Assembly: GCF_014905095.1 (NCBI RefSeq)
Contig: NZ_CP041165.1
Span: forward strand, 496,001 to 560,000
Reading direction: 5' to 3'
DNA length: 64,000 nucleotides
Source: Sulfurimonas marina
Lineage (GTDB): Bacteria > Campylobacterota > Campylobacteria > Campylobacterales > Sulfurimonadaceae
Positions 1 through 10,295 of the stretch are shown here, one piece after another (position 1 is the first letter of the stretch; every line of letters starts with the position of its first letter). The notes below the pieces were generated by a model, which worked only from the letters and a program-made list of their open reading frames with translations, ran no database searches and was not told the origin of the DNA. The position numbers and the translations under genes were made by a program.

Positions 1-1955
1 GAGAAGTATAAAGATGCAAACACTAAAATAAGTACAAAAGAGCCTATAATAACAGGTATCCCTGCATAGAAAAAAACTTTTTCAAGTGTATGTTTTTGAG
101 AGCGTCCAAAATATCTCAAACGGAAGTATTTAAAGGCAAAGTGAATTGTTGCATCTGAAGCAAGCCCCAAAGATATAGTCATGGCTATAAGCATCTCTAA
201 ACTTAGAGGAATGCTTAGGAGTGAGATAATAATTCCAAACCATAGTATTGGGATAACATTTATAGTAAAACCGACAAAGACCATCCCAATTGATCTAAAA
301 ATCCATCCTGTTATAAGTCCTATAATAACAAGGGCTGAAAAAAGCGATGTAGCAAGTAACAATGTTTGGCTGTATTTAGAGATACCAAGCAGTGTTTTAT
401 TGTCTATAAAATAGAGTTCTATCCCTTTATAGTTGACAAGCCACTCCAGAAGTTCAAGTTTATTGATATCAAAAAGATTGATCTCGATGTTTATGGCACT
501 CTCATCAAAATATTTATCGCTTAGATTATAAAGATCCATATAAAAAAGAGCTTGTAGCAGTGCCTCTTGGTCAAGTTCATCAGTTTGGGTATTTGCATTG
601 TTCAGGTTCTCTATGGCAGTTGCAAGAGAGTTGATATCTCCGAGTTCATCCTCAAACCTCTCTTGGAGATCGTTACTGAATTTTTCTACAGAGTGGATGA
701 GGTTTAGATCAAGCTGTTTGTAGGGTACTTTAAGTTCAATCTGCTCATTTTTGACAGGGAGTTTAAAGAGGTTATTGCTTTTTGAGTAGATCAGATACCC
801 GCCGCTGATAAGAAGCAGATAGGTAACAGTTAAAAAACTATAAAGGTATTTTTTTGAATAGTGCAATTCATTTGATGCAAGAAGGTAGCCTAGTTTTGCA
901 TAAGGAACATGGGTGTGTTTGAGTTCAAAGTGACTCACATATGCAGGTAAAAATGTTAAGTTTAACAGATACCCTATGATCGAAGAGATGATTACACTTA
1001 AACTCAGAAGTCTAATAATATCAGAATCAATAAACACTAAACTACCAAGTCCTAGTGCCGTTAAAACAGAGGTCCACATTGCCGGAACCATACTGCGGTT
1101 TAACATTTTTCTCAGGGCATTCATTTTATTCGTTTTGTACTGAGAGACATGCCATCTGTAGTAGAAGTATAAAAAATCAACTAAAGCGATACTAATGGTG
1201 ATAAATGGCATGGTTACATGTATCGTATAGATGTTTGTTACCATTATGATTGTTGTAAATGTCAAGATCGTTGATAGTCCGACAAGTATCATCCCACCGA
1301 TAGCAGCAAGATAGTTGCGAAACAGCAAGCGAAAAACAATCAATGTAACAAACATAAAAATAAATGCATAGAAAAACATTACTTGCCAGTTAATTTCGTG
1401 ATTTACATCTACATATTCATATTCCCCGGGAATATTTAAACTGCTTAGATCTATTGTTTGTTGGCTACGGATAAAAAAGTAAAATGTTTGAAACTCTTCA
1501 TCTACTACATTACAGTAATCATTATGCACCTCTTTTACAAGTTTTTTAAGACGTAAAGTATCTAAGTCTGTAGAGTTTACAACTACAACCATCTCTGAAC
1601 CATCTTCTTTTTTAGTCTCTATAAAGTCATTGCTAAAAAGGGAAGATACTTTTGTAACCCCTTGAAGTGTCAAAAGTTGTTTGTGAAGATTTTTTAACTT
1701 TTCAAGCGAATTCTCATCAAAATTTTTTATATGGACTATTAGTTTGGAAAGATCATATGTATCAAACTGTTGAGCGTTTGTTTTTTTAAGTTCTTGGGAA
1801 TCTTTTAACCAAAACAGCTCATCTGAAGAGAGAAATTTCGGTTGATATAAAAATGCGAGTAGTGCTGCAAGTAAAAAATAGAAAACTATAATAGTTTTAC
1901 GATATTTTACAACTTGATCAACATATCTATTTATATTTGGTGTATGGTAGTACAT
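1..1955 (-). CDS. RND/MMPL-type exporter, 3' end outside window
   Basis: An open frame runs from an ATG at 1955 down to base 1, giving the first 651 residues of a large inner-membrane protein. One helix (about residues 20-37) is followed by a soluble loop of roughly 150 residues, a block of closely spaced helices, a second soluble loop and the start of a second helix block. This is the topology of RND/MMPL exporters, which use the proton gradient to move hydrophobic substrates. The substrate cannot be read from the sequence. The gene upstream on this strand ends only 8 bases away, so the two are probably co-transcribed. Family confidence is good; specific function is unknown. Confidence 0.85.
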   Translation of the reverse strand, partial: MYYHTPNINRYVDQVVKYRKTIIVFYFLLAALLAFLYQPKFLSSDELFWLKDSQELKKTNAQQFDTYDLSKLIVHIKNFDENSLEKLKNLHKQLLTLQGVTKVSSLFSNDFIETKKEDGSEMVVVVNSTDLDTLRLKKLVKEVHNDYCNVVDEEFQTFYFFIRSQQTIDLSSLNIPGEYEYVDVNHEINWQVMFFYAFIFMFVTLIVFRLLFRNYLAAIGGMILVGLSTILTFTTIIMVTNIYTIHVTMPFITISIALVDFLYFYYRWHVSQYKTNKMNALRKMLNRSMVPAMWTSVLTALGLGSLVFIDSDIIRLLSLSVIISSIIGYLLNLTFLPAYVSHFELKHTHVPYAKLGYLLASNELHYSKKYLYSFLTVTYLLLISGGYLIYSKSNNLFKLPVKNEQIELKVPYKQLDLNLIHSVEKFSNDLQERFEDELGDINSLATAIENLNNANTQTDELDQEALLQALFYMDLYNLSDKYFDESAINIEINLFDINKLELLEWLVNYKGIELYFIDNKTLLGISKYSQTLLLATSLFSALVIIGLITGWIFRSIGMVFVGFTINVIPILWFGIIISLLSIPLSLEMLIAMTISLGLASDATIHFAFKYFRLRYFGRSQKHTLEKVFFYAGIPVIIGSFVLILVFASLYF

Positions 1956-1963
1956 TTAAGAAC

Positions 1964-2431
1964 TCACTTTTGAATAATTAAAAAGGGACGTTTATTAACA
2001 TTCATCTTTTTGGCTACAGTCGCAATCCTTTGTACTCTTTGTTTTGAAAGAGGAGTACCGGTAGCGAGAATTGTTTGTTTTGCTATCATGATCTTTAGTA
2101 GGGTATCTATCGGTTTTTTAGAGAGGTAAACGGCTGATACGGCATCTGTTGAATGAAGACGGGGAATACTATACAGATAGATACAGTAACGATATTTTAA
2201 TAACATTTTAGGGTTTTGTGAAACCATAGAGATAAACTTACGAGAGTAGGGGCATAACGGATCTAAAAAAACATAGACTAAACGCTTTCCCTTACCGTAA
2301 ATTAGCCCATCTCTTTCTATACTCTTTAGGAGTGAAATTGAAGTTTCATACGAGGGGGAACTATTGTGTTGAACCTCTGAAGCGTTAAGATATAGTGCCA
2401 ATAAAATAGTTAATATTACTGTTTTAAACAT
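1964..2431 (-). CDS. Exported thioredoxin-fold protein (DsbC/G-like)
   Basis: About 155 residues. The N-terminus (MFKTVILTILLALYLNASEV) is a signal peptide, so the protein should act in the periplasm. The segment VFLDPLCPYSRKF carries a thioredoxin-like Cys-Pro-Tyr-Ser site: the second active-site Cys is replaced by Ser, which suggests a monothiol or binding role rather than classical disulfide exchange. I chose the ATG at 2431 because it puts the signal peptide at the N-terminus; an in-frame GTG at 2464 is an alternative. Neither start has a clear ribosome-binding site. It lies directly upstream of the RND gene and may serve the same envelope function. Confidence 0.7.
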   Translation of the reverse strand: MFKTVILTILLALYLNASEVQHNSSPSYETSISLLKSIERDGLIYGKGKRLVYVFLDPLCPYSRKFISMVSQNPKMLLKYRYCIYLYSIPRLHSTDAVSAVYLSKKPIDTLLKIMIAKQTILATGTPLSKQRVQRIATVAKKMNVNKRPFLIIQK

Positions 2432-2492
2432 AAAAGAATTATAACTATTTTTTATTACACTCACATTACAAAATTGTATGTTTTTTAATCAG

Positions 2493-3071
2493 CTAGAGTT
2501 TTTGACCTTGGCTGATATCCACAAGACTAAGGGCTAGAGCGACTTTGTTCTGGCCAATAATATCGATTGCCTGTTTCATTGTAAGACCAGTTGTTACGAT
2601 ATCATCTACCAAAATAACGTTCTCACCTTGAAAGTTTTTCAGTTGAAAATCTCTGGGATTGTTCTCTCTAAAAGCTTTTGATTTTCCGGAGTAGGAGACT
2701 TTGTTTTTTGCTCTTATCTTATTAAAAAGAGGTTTGATGTTGTAAGAGCTGAGGTGTTTGTTGAGTATAGCCGTATGTGAATATCCACTTGTAATCTTGT
2801 CATCGATTGCAAGAGATATATAGTTCTCTTTTGTATGAAACTCTTCGGCAAATTTAGCAAATGAGTGTTTGGCTAAGATATTGTAAATATGATAACCCAC
2901 ATCTGTATGTTTTGTATGAAGCAGTTTTTTGATCTCATCGTATTTATAAAAAGAGATGAGCTCGATGTTATTGTGAAGTGTTCTTTTGTAGAGGGATGGT
3001 TGAAGAAAGTTTTCTTGACACAACTTGCAGATATGAGTGTAAGAGAATCTCTCACACATCATACAGCGCAT
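2493..3071 (-). CDS. ComF-family phosphoribosyltransferase-like protein
   Basis: About 192 residues. The N-terminus has paired cysteines (MRCMMCERF and HICKLC) typical of the zinc-ribbon start of ComF proteins. The C-terminal half carries the PRPP-binding signature VILVDDIVTTGLTM of type I phosphoribosyltransferases. In naturally competent bacteria ComF supports DNA uptake; in others its role is unclear. An in-frame start at 3101 would add ten residues that do not fit the family, so the ATG at 3071 is preferred. It lies downstream of lepA, separated by hairpins. Confidence 0.85.
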   Translation of the reverse strand: MRCMMCERFSYTHICKLCQENFLQPSLYKRTLHNNIELISFYKYDEIKKLLHTKHTDVGYHIYNILAKHSFAKFAEEFHTKENYISLAIDDKITSGYSHTAILNKHLSSYNIKPLFNKIRAKNKVSYSGKSKAFRENNPRDFQLKNFQGENVILVDDIVTTGLTMKQAIDIIGQNKVALALSLVDISQGQKL

Positions 3072-3088
3072 GTTAGTCCATTTTAAGA

Positions 3089-3144
3089 ACAGACATAACA
3101 ACTACTGTTTGTCTGTCTTCTTGCAATTGGAACAAGTTCCAATT
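3089..3144 (-). other. Two hairpins between lepA and comF
   Basis: Two inverted repeats lie in the gap: ACAGACA/TGTCTGT (3089-3095 with 3110-3116) and a perfect 9-base repeat AATTGGAAC-aa-GTTCCAATT (3125-3144). They follow lepA on the minus strand. No long U-tract follows, so they are better seen as weak terminators or mRNA-processing hairpins than as classical terminators. Confidence 0.4.
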
Positions 3145-3197
3145 AGAATTCATCTCACTAAAGCTTTTGCTTTCGCAAAGAGAGACATTCATATTTA

Positions 3198-4988
3198 TTA
3201 ATCCATTTTTAGTACGGACATAAATGCCTCTTGCGGAAGTTGTACTTTTCCGATAGCTTTCATACGTTTTTTACCTGCTTTTTGTTTTTCAAGCAGTTTT
3301 CTTTTACGGGTGATATCACCACCGTAACATTTTGCCGTAACATTTTTACCTGTAGATTTTACAGTCTCACGAGCAATAACCTGACTTCCAAGAGATGCTT
3401 GAACAGCAACTTCGAAAAGTTGGCGAGGAATTAACTCTTTCATATTTTTTACAAGTGCACGTCCGCGCGGCAGCGCTTGTGTACGTGGCACGATAACACT
3501 TAGAGCATCCACAGCTTCACCTGCAACTTTAATATCAAGTTTTACAAGGTCACCCTGTTTGAAGTCAATTGGTTCATAATCAAAAGAAGCATACCCTTTT
3601 GAGATAGATTTCAGCGTATCGTAGAAATCCATTACAATCTCATTCATAGGGATCTCATACTCAAGCATAACTCTATCCTCGTTGAGGTAAGTCATCTTCG
3701 TTTGGTTACCGCGTTTAGAAACCAGTAGCGTGATAATATTTCCAAGATATTCACTTGGAGTAATCACAGTTGCACGTACATACGGCTCTTCAATATGATC
3801 TATCTTTTGAACAGGTGGTAGTTCTGAAGGATTTTGTACTTCAATCTTTGTCCCGTCAGTCATATATACATGATAGATTACCGAAGGTGCTGTTGCAATC
3901 AAGTCAAGACCGTATTCACGCTCAAGTCTCTCTTTAATAACTTCCATGTGTAGCATTCCAAGGAAACCTACACGGAAACCAAATCCAAGAGCCACTGATG
4001 TCTCAGGCTCATAAGATAAAGATGAGTCGTTAAGTTTTAACTTGTCAAGCGCATCACGAAGATCTTCAAATTTATCAGTATCGATCGGATAAAGTCCTGC
4101 AAATACAAACGGTTTTGCCGGTTCATAATCTCCAACAGGCTCTGCAGTAGGATTTTTAGCATCTGTAATTGTATCACCAACGCTTACAACACTTACCTCT
4201 TTAAGTCCAAGTACAACAATACCGATCTCACCTGATTTGATTGAACCTGTTTTGATCTTTTTCTTAGGGTGTGGATACATAAGATCAAGTACCTGATGCT
4301 CCTCTCCACTACTCATAAGTTTAATCGTTTGACCTTTTGAGATCTCTCCGTCAAATACACGAACAAGTGCAAGTGCACCGAGATATGTATCGAACCAAGA
4401 ATCGTAAATAATCGCTTTCGTTGTTGCATCAGGATCTCCAACAGGTGCAGGTACACGATCAACGATAGCGTCAATTAGTTCACGAATACCTATACCTGTT
4501 TTCGCACTGACAAGTACGGCATCTGTTGCATCGATTCCAATTGAAGTTTCAATCTCTTCAGCTACACGTTCAGGTTCAGCTGCAGGGAGATCTATCTTGT
4601 TGATAACAGGGATCAGTTCAAGGTCATTGTCAAGTGCAAGATATACATTTGCAATCGTTTGTGCTTCAACACCTTGTGCAGCATCAACGATTAAAAGTGC
4701 ACCGTCAGATGAGGCAAGTGATTTACTTACCTCATAAGAAAAGTCAACGTGGCCCGGAGTGTCTATAAGGTTAAGGATATAGTGCTCACCGTCTTTTACA
4801 TAGTCAAGTCTAACAGATTGTGCTTTGATCGTGATACCACGCTCTTGTTCAATATCCATAGTATCCATCATCTGTGAGCTAAGCTCTCTATCACTTACTG
4901 CTCCACACTCCTGGATAATTCTATCTGCTAGTGTACTTTTACCGTGATCAATATGTGCGATAATAGAAAAGTTTCTAATATTTTCCAA
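3198..4988 (-). CDS. lepA: Elongation factor 4 (back-translocating GTPase)
   Basis: 596 residues, the normal length for LepA. The G1 motif AHIDHGKST and the G3 motif DTPGHVDF are at the N-terminus, NKIDLP is G4, and the C-terminal LepA-specific domain ends with a lysine/arginine-rich segment ([20 protein letters not shown]). LepA acts on the ribosome and helps initiation or stalled elongation. The start is TTG, preceded by a GAGGA ribosome-binding site; no ATG fits better. It begins 9 bases after prs ends, so the two are likely one transcript. Confidence 0.97.
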   Translation of the reverse strand: MENIRNFSIIAHIDHGKSTLADRIIQECGAVSDRELSSQMMDTMDIEQERGITIKAQSVRLDYVKDGEHYILNLIDTPGHVDFSYEVSKSLASSDGALLIVDAAQGVEAQTIANVYLALDNDLELIPVINKIDLPAAEPERVAEEIETSIGIDATDAVLVSAKTGIGIRELIDAIVDRVPAPVGDPDATTKAIIYDSWFDTYLGALALVRVFDGEISKGQTIKLMSSGEEHQVLDLMYPHPKKKIKTGSIKSGEIGIVVLGLKEVSVVSVGDTITDAKNPTAEPVGDYEPAKPFVFAGLYPIDTDKFEDLRDALDKLKLNDSSLSYEPETSVALGFGFRVGFLGMLHMEVIKERLEREYGLDLIATAPSVIYHVYMTDGTKIEVQNPSELPPVQKIDHIEEPYVRATVITPSEYLGNIITLLVSKRGNQTKMTYLNEDRVMLEYEIPMNEIVMDFYDTLKSISKGYASFDYEPIDFKQGDLVKLDIKVAGEAVDALSVIVPRTQALPRGRALVKNMKELIPRQLFEVAVQASLGSQVIARETVKSTGKNVTAKCYGGDITRKRKLLEKQKAGKKRMKAIGKVQLPQEAFMSVLKMD

Positions 4989-4997
4989 GGTTTTCCT

Positions 4998-5924
4998 CTA
5001 CATAAACAGGCTGTTAACACTTTCGTTGTGGTAAACTCTACGGATTACTTCAGCGAAAAGTGGAGCTACTGTTAAAACTTTAATTTTATTGTGTTGTTTT
5101 GTCTCTAGTGTATTTGTGATGATAAGTTCATCAAGTTCACCGTTTGAAAGGTTATCGTATGCTTTTCCGCTGAGAACTCCGTGAGTTGCACAAGCCATTA
5201 CAGAGTTAGCACCTTTATTTTTAAGTGCAGTTGCCGCTTTTACCATAGTACCTGCAGTATCTACCATATCGTCGATCATAATTACATCTTTATCTGTAAC
5301 ATCACCGATAATGTTCATAACTTCACTCTCGTTTGCTTTCTCACGACGTTTATCAACGATAACCATCTCTAAGCCCATTCTGCTTGCGAAATATCTAGCA
5401 CGAGCAACCCCACCTATGTCCGGAGAAGCGATAATAGGGTTTTTAAGATTTTTAGATTTGATATATGTCTCAAAAGTGATACTTCCGTAGAGGTTATCAA
5501 CTGGAATATCGAAGAATCCTTGAATTTGTCCAGCGTGTAGATCGATAGTTACAACTCTGTCTATACCTGCAGTTTGATACATATCGGCTACTAGTTTTGC
5601 AGTAATTGGAACTCTTGGAGCAGCTTTACGATCTTGTCTTGCATATCCATAGTATGGAACAACAGCAGTGATGCTTGATGCAGAAGAGCGGCGAAGTGCA
5701 TCTGTCATGATGAGAAGTTCCATTAAGTTATCATTAGATGGAGCACCAGTAGATTGTACAATGAAAACATCACGACCACGAACAGACTCAGAAATTTGTA
5801 CTGAGATCTCACCGTCACTAAACTTTTTAACATCAGCTTTTGCCAACGGCACATCTAAAACAGAACAGATCTCTTTAGCAAAATCGACACTTGCAGTACC
5901 AGCAAAAATTTTATAACCACGCAT
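4998..5924 (-). CDS. prs: Ribose-phosphate pyrophosphokinase
   Basis: 308 residues. The enzyme makes PRPP from ribose 5-phosphate and ATP for purine, pyrimidine, histidine and NAD synthesis. The flexible-loop segment YARQDRK, the motif VVTIDLHAGQIQGFF and the PRPP loop VIMIDDMVDTAGTM are all present and intact. The ATG is at 5924. It precedes lepA in a minus-strand operon. Confidence 0.97.
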   Translation of the reverse strand: MRGYKIFAGTASVDFAKEICSVLDVPLAKADVKKFSDGEISVQISESVRGRDVFIVQSTGAPSNDNLMELLIMTDALRRSSASSITAVVPYYGYARQDRKAAPRVPITAKLVADMYQTAGIDRVVTIDLHAGQIQGFFDIPVDNLYGSITFETYIKSKNLKNPIIASPDIGGVARARYFASRMGLEMVIVDKRREKANESEVMNIIGDVTDKDVIMIDDMVDTAGTMVKAATALKNKGANSVMACATHGVLSGKAYDNLSNGELDELIITNTLETKQHNKIKVLTVAPLFAEVIRRVYHNESVNSLFM

Positions 5925-5990
5925 AAGTTAACCTTTTGGTAAATTTAATACGTGATTATACTCCAACTGTCCTAAGAGGATGTTGAAAAA

Positions 5991-6392
5991 TTATTGGCAG
6001 TTTTTGCAAAGTCCTGATAAAACCATATCAACTTTATTAACTTGAAAATTTATATGGCTTAGGTCGAACTCATGAATAGGGGAAAGATCTAAATGGATAT
6101 CTTCCACCTCTCCACATTTTTCACATACTAAATGAGAATGTGCTTCTTTAGTAAGTTCATACACAGATTTGGCATTTGGAAGTTTTACCTCTTGTATAAA
6201 GGCATTTTCGATCATAATATTGATATTTTTATAGATCGTCGCCAAAGATATTGAGTTGAACTTTTTTAACAATATATCATAGAGTTTTTCTATTGTTAAG
6301 TGCCCATTGAGCATTAAAGCATTCGCGATCTCAATACGTTGAGGCGTCGCTTTTAGATTATGAGCTCTTAATAGTTCTGTATAATTTTCCAT
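5991..6392 (-). CDS. Fur/PerR-family metal-dependent repressor
   Basis: 133 residues. The N-terminal winged helix (NLKATPQRIEIANAL ... SLATIYKNINIM) is typical of Fur-family regulators. The C-terminal half has the structural zinc site, CEKCGEV, with a second pair CKNC at the C-terminus. HSHLVCEKCG and the absence of an obvious iron-specific His cluster make it closer to PerR than to Fur, but this needs a tree. The ATG at 6392 gives the standard N-terminus; a start at 6413 would add seven unconserved residues. It would regulate iron or peroxide responses. Confidence 0.85.
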   Translation of the reverse strand: MENYTELLRAHNLKATPQRIEIANALMLNGHLTIEKLYDILLKKFNSISLATIYKNINIMIENAFIQEVKLPNAKSVYELTKEAHSHLVCEKCGEVEDIHLDLSPIHEFDLSHINFQVNKVDMVLSGLCKNCQ

Positions 6393-6453
6393 GTTTATAT
6401 TATACAACACCAATTATTAAAGGAGAATCCTTATATTTTAATTATAATTTTTT

Positions 6454-7416
6454 TTAAAGTATCTTTTGGAATCGGATAAGGGTAGAGCGTAAAATGGCAC
6501 CTTTGTCGGTATGGGTACTTTTCATCTGAAGCTCACTATCTAAAAGGAGCTCATGAAGCTTATAGTATACAGGCGGTTTTATCTTAATTGACTGGTTTGC
6601 TTTTGCATCAACTACAAACTTCGGTGCTGGATAGCCGAGTATTTCAAGGGCATTTGGTGCACCGTTAACACGGATATAGATATTGAACATATAGAGCTGC
6701 GTAATATAAGATGTTAGTGTGGTAAGGATTCTAATCTCATCTTCACCGTGTTCAAGTATGTTTTGAAGATCCTCCGTAATGTCACGCTTTTCTAAAAGCT
6801 TTTTCATAAAGTCTTCTAGGTTTATCTCCCCTAAACCATATACTACATTATCTATATCTTTTGTTGTAATTTCACGATCGAAAACTGCGAGCTTGTCAAG
6901 CTCATTTGCAGCTAGTGCTACATCTGCATTATGAGTGTTCAGAAGATGTGAAACACTGTATTTGTCTATCTTGACATTTTTTTGCTGAGCCAGATTGAGG
7001 ATGATATTTTGCGCTTCATACTCTTTTGGATTGAAAAATCTCACGTTCATCGCTTTTGTTTTTGCAAACGCTTTCGTATATGTTTTATGATCGCTTCCGT
7101 AATAAGCATACACAAAAATATTATCGGGATTTTTTTCACATAGTGCTATGAGAGTTTCGAGGTCTTTTTTATTAACTTTTTTTTCACTCTTAATGATCAA
7201 AATATTGCGATCGCCGAAAAGTGAAGCTTGTGAAAGATGCGCTTTTGCAGAGTTGAAGTCATACTCATCATAATAATATGTAAGAGTGTTTGCATCTTCG
7301 ATGTTTGTCATCATTTTTGTGTACATATCTATAAGAAAAGCACTCTCACCGAAAAAAACTAAGGCGTTTGAAACACTTTTACTTTGAATATGTTTGTCAA
7401 ACTCTGCTTTATACAT
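6454..7416 (-). CDS. holA: DNA polymerase III delta subunit (clamp loader)
   Basis: About 320 residues. The N-terminal ALVFFGESAFLIDMY segment, the central IDNVVYGLGEINLEDFMKKL and the helical C-terminal collar match the divergent HolA proteins of Campylobacterota. Delta opens the sliding clamp during clamp loading. The ATG at 7416 is preferred over an in-frame TTG three bases upstream. The start overlaps the end of the RNase R gene by 8 bases, so translation is probably coupled. Confidence 0.85.
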   Translation of the reverse strand: MYKAEFDKHIQSKSVSNALVFFGESAFLIDMYTKMMTNIEDANTLTYYYDEYDFNSAKAHLSQASLFGDRNILIIKSEKKVNKKDLETLIALCEKNPDNIFVYAYYGSDHKTYTKAFAKTKAMNVRFFNPKEYEAQNIILNLAQQKNVKIDKYSVSHLLNTHNADVALAANELDKLAVFDREITTKDIDNVVYGLGEINLEDFMKKLLEKRDITEDLQNILEHGEDEIRILTTLTSYITQLYMFNIYIRVNGAPNALEILGYPAPKFVVDAKANQSIKIKPPVYYKLHELLLDSELQMKSTHTDKGAILRSTLIRFQKIL

Positions 7417-9343
7417 CAACTCTTCTTACAATTGTTGCAAAGATTCTTGCACGTGCAATATCAACTTTATCTATTCTTACAATTACATCTTCAAAGAGAA
7501 CAAAATTATCATGTGCAGTGAGTTGAAGTTTCGCACCGATGATCTCATCTTTGAGATCGCCACGAAGTTCTGGATCGGTTGCCGTGATTTTTGCTTTAAA
7601 CTCTTTCCCTATATTTTCGTTTGCCCATCGTGCGTATTTACGAGCCATAAACTCTATCTCTATGGTACTTGCTTCACGCTCTTTTTCACTGATCGCCATT
7701 GAGAGAGATTCTATGTTTCTAAGAACATAAGAACCTTCAGCTGTATCACCTGCATTAATAGCTTTTAAAAGGCGGTGTACAATCAGGTCACTGTATCTTC
7801 TAATTGGAGATGTAAAGTGTGTATATCGATCAAAGCCAAGTCCAAAGTGACCGTAATTAAGCGGTGCATATCGAGCCTGCATCTGTGCACGAATAATGAG
7901 GGTATCGACTTCACTCTCCAGGTTCAGATCTCGAGCCTGCTCCTGAATAAACTCTATAGTCTCTTTAACTGTGTCTTTTATCTCTATTTGAATACCGATA
8001 GATGCTAACTCTTGGTAAAGCACTTGCAGTTTTGCTTGACTAGGCGGTTCGTGAATTCTAAAGATTCCGCGATCATAACGGCTGGCTGCTTCTTTATTTG
8101 CTAAAAGCATACAATCTTCGATCAAAGAGTGTGAAGGAGTCTCCTCAGCTTCATGTGTTGAGACGATATTATGCTGTTCATCGATCTGCATCTCTATCTC
8201 GCTAGATCTGAAATCAAATCCTATTTTTAATCTTTTCTCACGTAGCGCATCGGTAATAGGTTTGAGTTTAGAGATTGCATCTAAAACCTCTTCCTCATCA
8301 CTGTTTTTCGGTTTGAGTTTCCCTTCAAAAAATAGATCTATCTCTTCATAGTTAAATCTTCTTTTTGAATGGATAATAGCTTCATAAACTTCAGAGTGTA
8401 CAACCTCTAAAGATTCTCTGTCGAGGTGCATCTCAAAAACATAAGAGAGTCTGTCCTTATGAGGCTGAAGTGAACATAAAGTCTCACTTAGTTCACGCGG
8501 TAACATCGGAATTGAACGATGAGGCAGATAGATAGAAAAACTTCTGTATATCGCTTCATCATCTATTGGACCGAATGGTTTTACATATTCACTTACATCT
8601 GCGATTGCTACATAAAGTACAGAGTTTGCATCATCCCAGCAGATGGCATCATCAAAATCTTTTGCAGTAACAGGGTCGATCGTAGAAAACGGTAGTGATC
8701 TGAGATCTTTTCTTTTTGGATATTTTGAAGCATCTACCTCAGGAAATGATTTTGCAAGTTTTAAAACCTCTTCATCAAATTCATCATGTTTATTGAACTG
8801 TGCAAGTACTATTTTTTCATCTACTAGAGGATCATCAAGGTTCCCAAGAAATTCAACTACTGTGTTTTCGAAGTTATCTATTTTAAAGAGGTCCCCCAGA
8901 TTATGGCTATTTAATTCCTCTTCACTAAGTTCTGCTCCGACGGGATGTTCAGTTTTAAGATCTACGAATGATCTATGCCCGTACTTTTCTATAATATACC
9001 CGATAGAGTAAGTTTGTTCACGCCCTACAATTTCAGCAATAGTTGCAGCAGGAGTTCCCCGTTTCCCAAGTAATCTCTTCGCAATAATAAGATCACCCTC
9101 TGTAGCTACACCAATATCATCTATATACAAGTCTTTTACATTCTCACCGATAACATGTAGATATGCTGTATTGTTTTGTACAAGTCCTAAAGTACCTGCA
9201 CGATATTTAGAATGAAACTTATAAACATTGTCTTTGTATGTGAGGTAGTTTTTGGAGAGCCACTCTCCGATAAGTTGGAGTTCGTGTTCAGTGGTATCTT
9301 GCTCACTCAATCCATGAGTGAGCTTAATGAGTAGAGATTTCAA
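7409..9343 (-). CDS. rnr: RNase R / RNB-family exoribonuclease
   Basis: 644 residues, a short form as in other Campylobacterota. An OB-type cold-shock region is followed by the RNB catalytic domain with the acidic site FSTIDPVTAKDFDDAICWDD (positions near 215-235) and the RRYSDLIVHR motif. It degrades structured RNA 3' to 5'. The C-terminal S1 domain is short. The start is TTG at 9343, since no ATG lies near. The gene sits 15 bases downstream of the HDOD gene. Confidence 0.93.
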   Translation of the reverse strand: MKSLLIKLTHGLSEQDTTEHELQLIGEWLSKNYLTYKDNVYKFHSKYRAGTLGLVQNNTAYLHVIGENVKDLYIDDIGVATEGDLIIAKRLLGKRGTPAATIAEIVGREQTYSIGYIIEKYGHRSFVDLKTEHPVGAELSEEELNSHNLGDLFKIDNFENTVVEFLGNLDDPLVDEKIVLAQFNKHDEFDEEVLKLAKSFPEVDASKYPKRKDLRSLPFSTIDPVTAKDFDDAICWDDANSVLYVAIADVSEYVKPFGPIDDEAIYRSFSIYLPHRSIPMLPRELSETLCSLQPHKDRLSYVFEMHLDRESLEVVHSEVYEAIIHSKRRFNYEEIDLFFEGKLKPKNSDEEEVLDAISKLKPITDALREKRLKIGFDFRSSEIEMQIDEQHNIVSTHEAEETPSHSLIEDCMLLANKEAASRYDRGIFRIHEPPSQAKLQVLYQELASIGIQIEIKDTVKETIEFIQEQARDLNLESEVDTLIIRAQMQARYAPLNYGHFGLGFDRYTHFTSPIRRYSDLIVHRLLKAINAGDTAEGSYVLRNIESLSMAISEKEREASTIEIEFMARKYARWANENIGKEFKAKITATDPELRGDLKDEIIGAKLQLTAHDNFVLFEDVIVRIDKVDIARARIFATIVRRVDV

Positions 9344-9358
9344 CTTGTAAGATCTTTT

Positions 9359-10159
9359 CTATAGATTTTCTATAGCTGTTTCATAGCTTTCTAAATCAAG
9401 TTCATATTTTGCGATTAACTCTTTTGCTGCTGCAATACTTTCTTCTGTAACCGTACCATTCATAGGTACCGATACACGAACAACATGAAGAATTTTTGCT
9501 GCACGTTTTGTATCTTCATCTTCAGCTTTTTCAGGGTCTTCACAATGTGCTATAACATTAACAAGACTTTCTTCAAATTTCCACTGACTGAAGATTAAAG
9601 AACTTACTTCAGGAGTATCTGCACCCACTACTTCTTTTTCAGCTTCTTCAACATCTTTTATTTTCTCTAAAGTATCACGGAATTGTTCTTGTTTTGATTC
9701 GGCAATAATTTGTTGAGCTATAAGAACTTTTCCAATCTCAACTAAAAAAGCTGCAGGAGATAAAACACCCATCAGTTTGTTCTCTTTTCTTAAACACCAT
9801 GCTGTTACAAGTGCATGTTGTTTTTTTGAAAGAGTAGAAAACATTTCATTTGAGATTCCGTAAGGAGATAAGTCAAGAGGAAAACTTTTCTTTACAATTG
9901 AAGCTAAAGCAAAACCGCGAACAGTACCCATTCCAAAAAGTCCTACTGCTTGAGAGATAGCGTTAATCTCACGTGAAAAGCCGTATAGTGGAGAGTTTGC
10001 AGCTTTTAAAATATCTGCAGTTAAAAGAGGATCTTTTTCTAGGATCTTTACCATATCGTTAAACGTACTATCCGGATTTTGATATACTGCTTCGATCTCC
10101 ATAGCAGATTCCGGAAGTGGCGGCAGTTGTTTAATCTTTTTTAAAATTGCTTCAGTCAT
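9359..10159 (-). CDS. HDOD-domain signalling protein
   Basis: 266 residues. The first 200 match the HDOD domain: LPPLPESAMEIEAVYQNPDST, LLTADILKAANSPLYGF and AISQAVGLFGMGTVRGFALAS are the usual landmarks. HDOD proteins are HD-like but lack the full catalytic metal site and act in signalling or stress control. A C-terminal helical tail has no recognised motif. It is the first gene of a minus-strand run towards rnr and holA. Confidence 0.85.
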   Translation of the reverse strand: MTEAILKKIKQLPPLPESAMEIEAVYQNPDSTFNDMVKILEKDPLLTADILKAANSPLYGFSREINAISQAVGLFGMGTVRGFALASIVKKSFPLDLSPYGISNEMFSTLSKKQHALVTAWCLRKENKLMGVLSPAAFLVEIGKVLIAQQIIAESKQEQFRDTLEKIKDVEEAEKEVVGADTPEVSSLIFSQWKFEESLVNVIAHCEDPEKAEDEDTKRAAKILHVVRVSVPMNGTVTEESIAAAKELIAKYELDLESYETAIENL

Positions 10160-10295
10160 AAGGGTAGACTCTCTTATTTTAGATTTATTGTAATTGTATA
10201 ATTATATAACTTATAGATAAAATCAGACTGAATATTTACAAAAAGCTGTTATGATTTTCTTTAAAAATTAATTACTAAAAACAGGGAGATTTAAT

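Noticed and set aside
181-414. 77-residue frame on the plus strand at the left edge
   Set aside because: It lies wholly within the RND exporter reading frame on the other strand.
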